Assembly: GCA_041559015.1 (NCBI GenBank)
Contig: JBFFED010000044.1
Coordinates: forward strand, 1-14,544
Length of the DNA: 14,544 bases
DNA from: COMBO-56-21 sp041559015
GTDB lineage: Archaea > Thermoplasmatota > Thermoplasmata > UBA10834
Direction: 5' to 3'
The position numbers and the translations under genes were made by a program. This document shows, piece after piece, positions 13,645-14,544 of this stretch (position 1 is the stretch's first letter; the number at the start of each line of letters is the position of its first letter). The notes below the pieces were generated by a model. The model made no database searches and had not been told where the DNA came from. It saw only the letters and a program-made list of their open reading frames with translations.

Positions 13645-13656
13645 GGTAGACCTCAG
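13641..13656. terminator. Dyad spanning both stop codons of a convergent pair
   Basis: CTGAGGT (13641-13647) and ACCTCAG (13650-13656) are exact inverted repeats two bases apart. The left arm holds the TGA of the M20 gene and the right arm the TGA (as TCA) of the M24 gene. In RNA from either strand it could fold into a six-pair stem with a four-base loop. A bidirectional terminator is one reading, though archaea rely more on T-runs, which are absent here. Confidence 0.35.
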
Positions 13657-14544
13657 ACCACGATAATCTCGTTAGGGATAGCTCCCATGACATGCGCCTT
13701 GGACCTATCGAACACCAGGGTGTTGATGAGCAATGAGAGGCCGGCCCTCTTCGGCAGATAGAAGTTGCTCTCGTAATTGACGACGGTCCCGGGGACGAAC
13801 CTGCGTCCTCTCTGGTCGGTGTACGCATCGTAGGCCCACGGGCCGACCCAGTCGGGGGGGAAGGAGGCGCCCAGCTCGTAACCGCCGAACCACCAACGGT
13901 CCTCGATTATCCCGACCTCTTCATAGTAGGCCTTCATCGCCTCCATGATTTTGGCGACCGGCACATTCGGTCGGAGGATCTTCCTCAGAAGGCCGAACGA
14001 ACCACCTGAGGCCCTAACCACTCCCGCCACTTCCGGGTCAGGCCGACCCATCGAGAAGGTCCTCGCCATGTTAGAGTGGTACCGATTGACGACTCCACAG
14101 ACGTCCACGTTGACTATCTCGCCCTTCCTTATCTTCTTAGTGGATGCGAGTGCGTGCGCGCACGCGCTCTTCTTACCGGATGCGACGGGCATGGTTATCG
14201 CCGGATTCTCGCCTCCCACCTCCGCCATTGCCCTGCCCACCTCCCCGTAGACCTGCAGCTCGGTCATCCCAGGCCTCAACGTGTCAATGGCAGCGGTCAT
14301 CCCGATATCAGCGACTCTGGCGGCCTGCCGTACGTACTCGAGTTCCTTTGGCGACTTCGCACTCCTCATCTGGCGGACTATGTCTGAGGCGTCGACCACT
14401 CTGCACCCCCTGCCCTCGAGTGCGCGCTGGAAGACCTCGCTGACGATCCTGTTCGGCCTGTAGCTCCACATCTCCAGGCCGACCGTCCCGCCCAGCCAGC
14501 CCTCGTCCGAGAGCTCAGACAGGACCCAGTCGACCATGTTGACG
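13653..14544 (-). CDS. M24 'pita-bread' fold hydrolase, partial, with altered metal site (Xaa-Pro peptidase/creatinase-like)
   Basis: The visible C-terminal part holds the M24 catalytic domain; the frame stays open to the right edge, so the N-terminal creatinase-type domain lies mostly outside. Numbering from the ATG at 14537, the catalytic-type histidine is present (His128 in ACAHALAST). Of the five usual metal ligands only Asp145 (VNVDVCG) and Glu256 (NYESNFY) remain. The second Asp is Asn156 (HSNMARTF), the HGIG histidine is Tyr220 (GGYELG), and the last Glu appears to be Asn272 (LINTLVF). GYELGASFPPDW resembles the creatinase/ectoine-hydrolase-like branch, which has a comparable GYSIG-x-FPPDW segment. 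The protein may therefore be a metal-independent amidinohydrolase or amidase rather than a proline peptidase. It converges with the M20 gene, eight bases apart. Confidence 0.8.
   Translation of the reverse strand, partial: VNMVDWVLSELSDEGWLGGTVGLEMWSYRPNRIVSEVFQRALEGRGCRVVDASDIVRQMRSAKSPKELEYVRQAARVADIGMTAAIDTLRPGMTELQVYGEVGRAMAEVGGENPAITMPVASGKKSACAHALASTKKIRKGEIVNVDVCGVVNRYHSNMARTFSMGRPDPEVAGVVRASGGSFGLLRKILRPNVPVAKIMEAMKAYYEEVGIIEDRWWFGGYELGASFPPDWVGPWAYDAYTDQRGRRFVPGTVVNYESNFYLPKRAGLSLLINTLVFDRSKAHVMGAIPNEIIVV

Noticed and set aside
1..14544. Mobile elements, CRISPR arrays, tRNA or rRNA genes, toxin-antitoxin or defence modules
   Set aside because: No transposase, integrase, spaced direct-repeat array, tRNA-like cloverleaf or defence-type domain was found in reading the intergenic regions and real coding frames.

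Overview
The window is a stretch of compact, GC-rich archaeal chromosome. The archaeal assignment rests on an aIF5A with a hypusination site, an archaeal-type Sm/Lsm protein, TATA boxes about 25 to 30 bases ahead of start codons, several probably leaderless or short-leader transcripts, and heavy use of AGG for arginine. A high-GC euryarchaeal or Thermoplasmatota-like lineage would fit, but this is a weak inference. I see no insertion sequence, CRISPR array, tRNA or rRNA. The region looks like core housekeeping genome rather than an accessory island.

Layout. Bases 177-5236 hold a complete SMC condensin operon: smc, then scpA starting at the base after the smc stop, then scpB overlapping scpA by a GTGA. 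It has its own promoter with an 18-bp perfect palindrome at the expected transcription start. Next comes a 308-residue membrane protein built from two copies of a four-helix module (5343-6269), a solitary Lsm protein (6344-6562), and a sugar-phosphate nucleotidyltransferase with a leaderless GTG start (6658-7635), trailed by a 70-residue two-helix membrane protein (7650-7862).

On the minus strand, 9505 down to 7870 is a phosphate uptake pair: a PhoU-like DUF47 protein followed by a PiT-family permease. Divergent from it is an alpha-D-phosphohexomutase (9682-11052), which converges with an agmatinase-family ureohydrolase. The ureohydrolase is translationally coupled to aIF5A (minus strand, 12299 to 11056). 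This pairing suggests that the agmatinase serves hypusine or deoxyhypusine formation on aIF5A. Divergent from aIF5A is an M20 metallohydrolase (12430-13644). It converges with an M24 'pita-bread' protein that runs off the right edge and has lost three of the five usual metal ligands.

How the genes relate. The window combines chromosome organisation (SMC-ScpAB), RNA metabolism (Lsm), sugar-nucleotide supply (nucleotidyltransferase and phosphohexomutase), phosphate import, translation factor modification, and amidohydrolase or peptidase functions. Three convergent gene pairs are separated by only 3 to 8 bases. Several promoters carry dyad-symmetric sequences at or beside the TATA box or start site. 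I found no clear new multi-gene system. The best leads are the operator-like dyads, the duplicated membrane protein, the aIF5A-agmatinase coupling and the metal-site-degenerate M24 protein.
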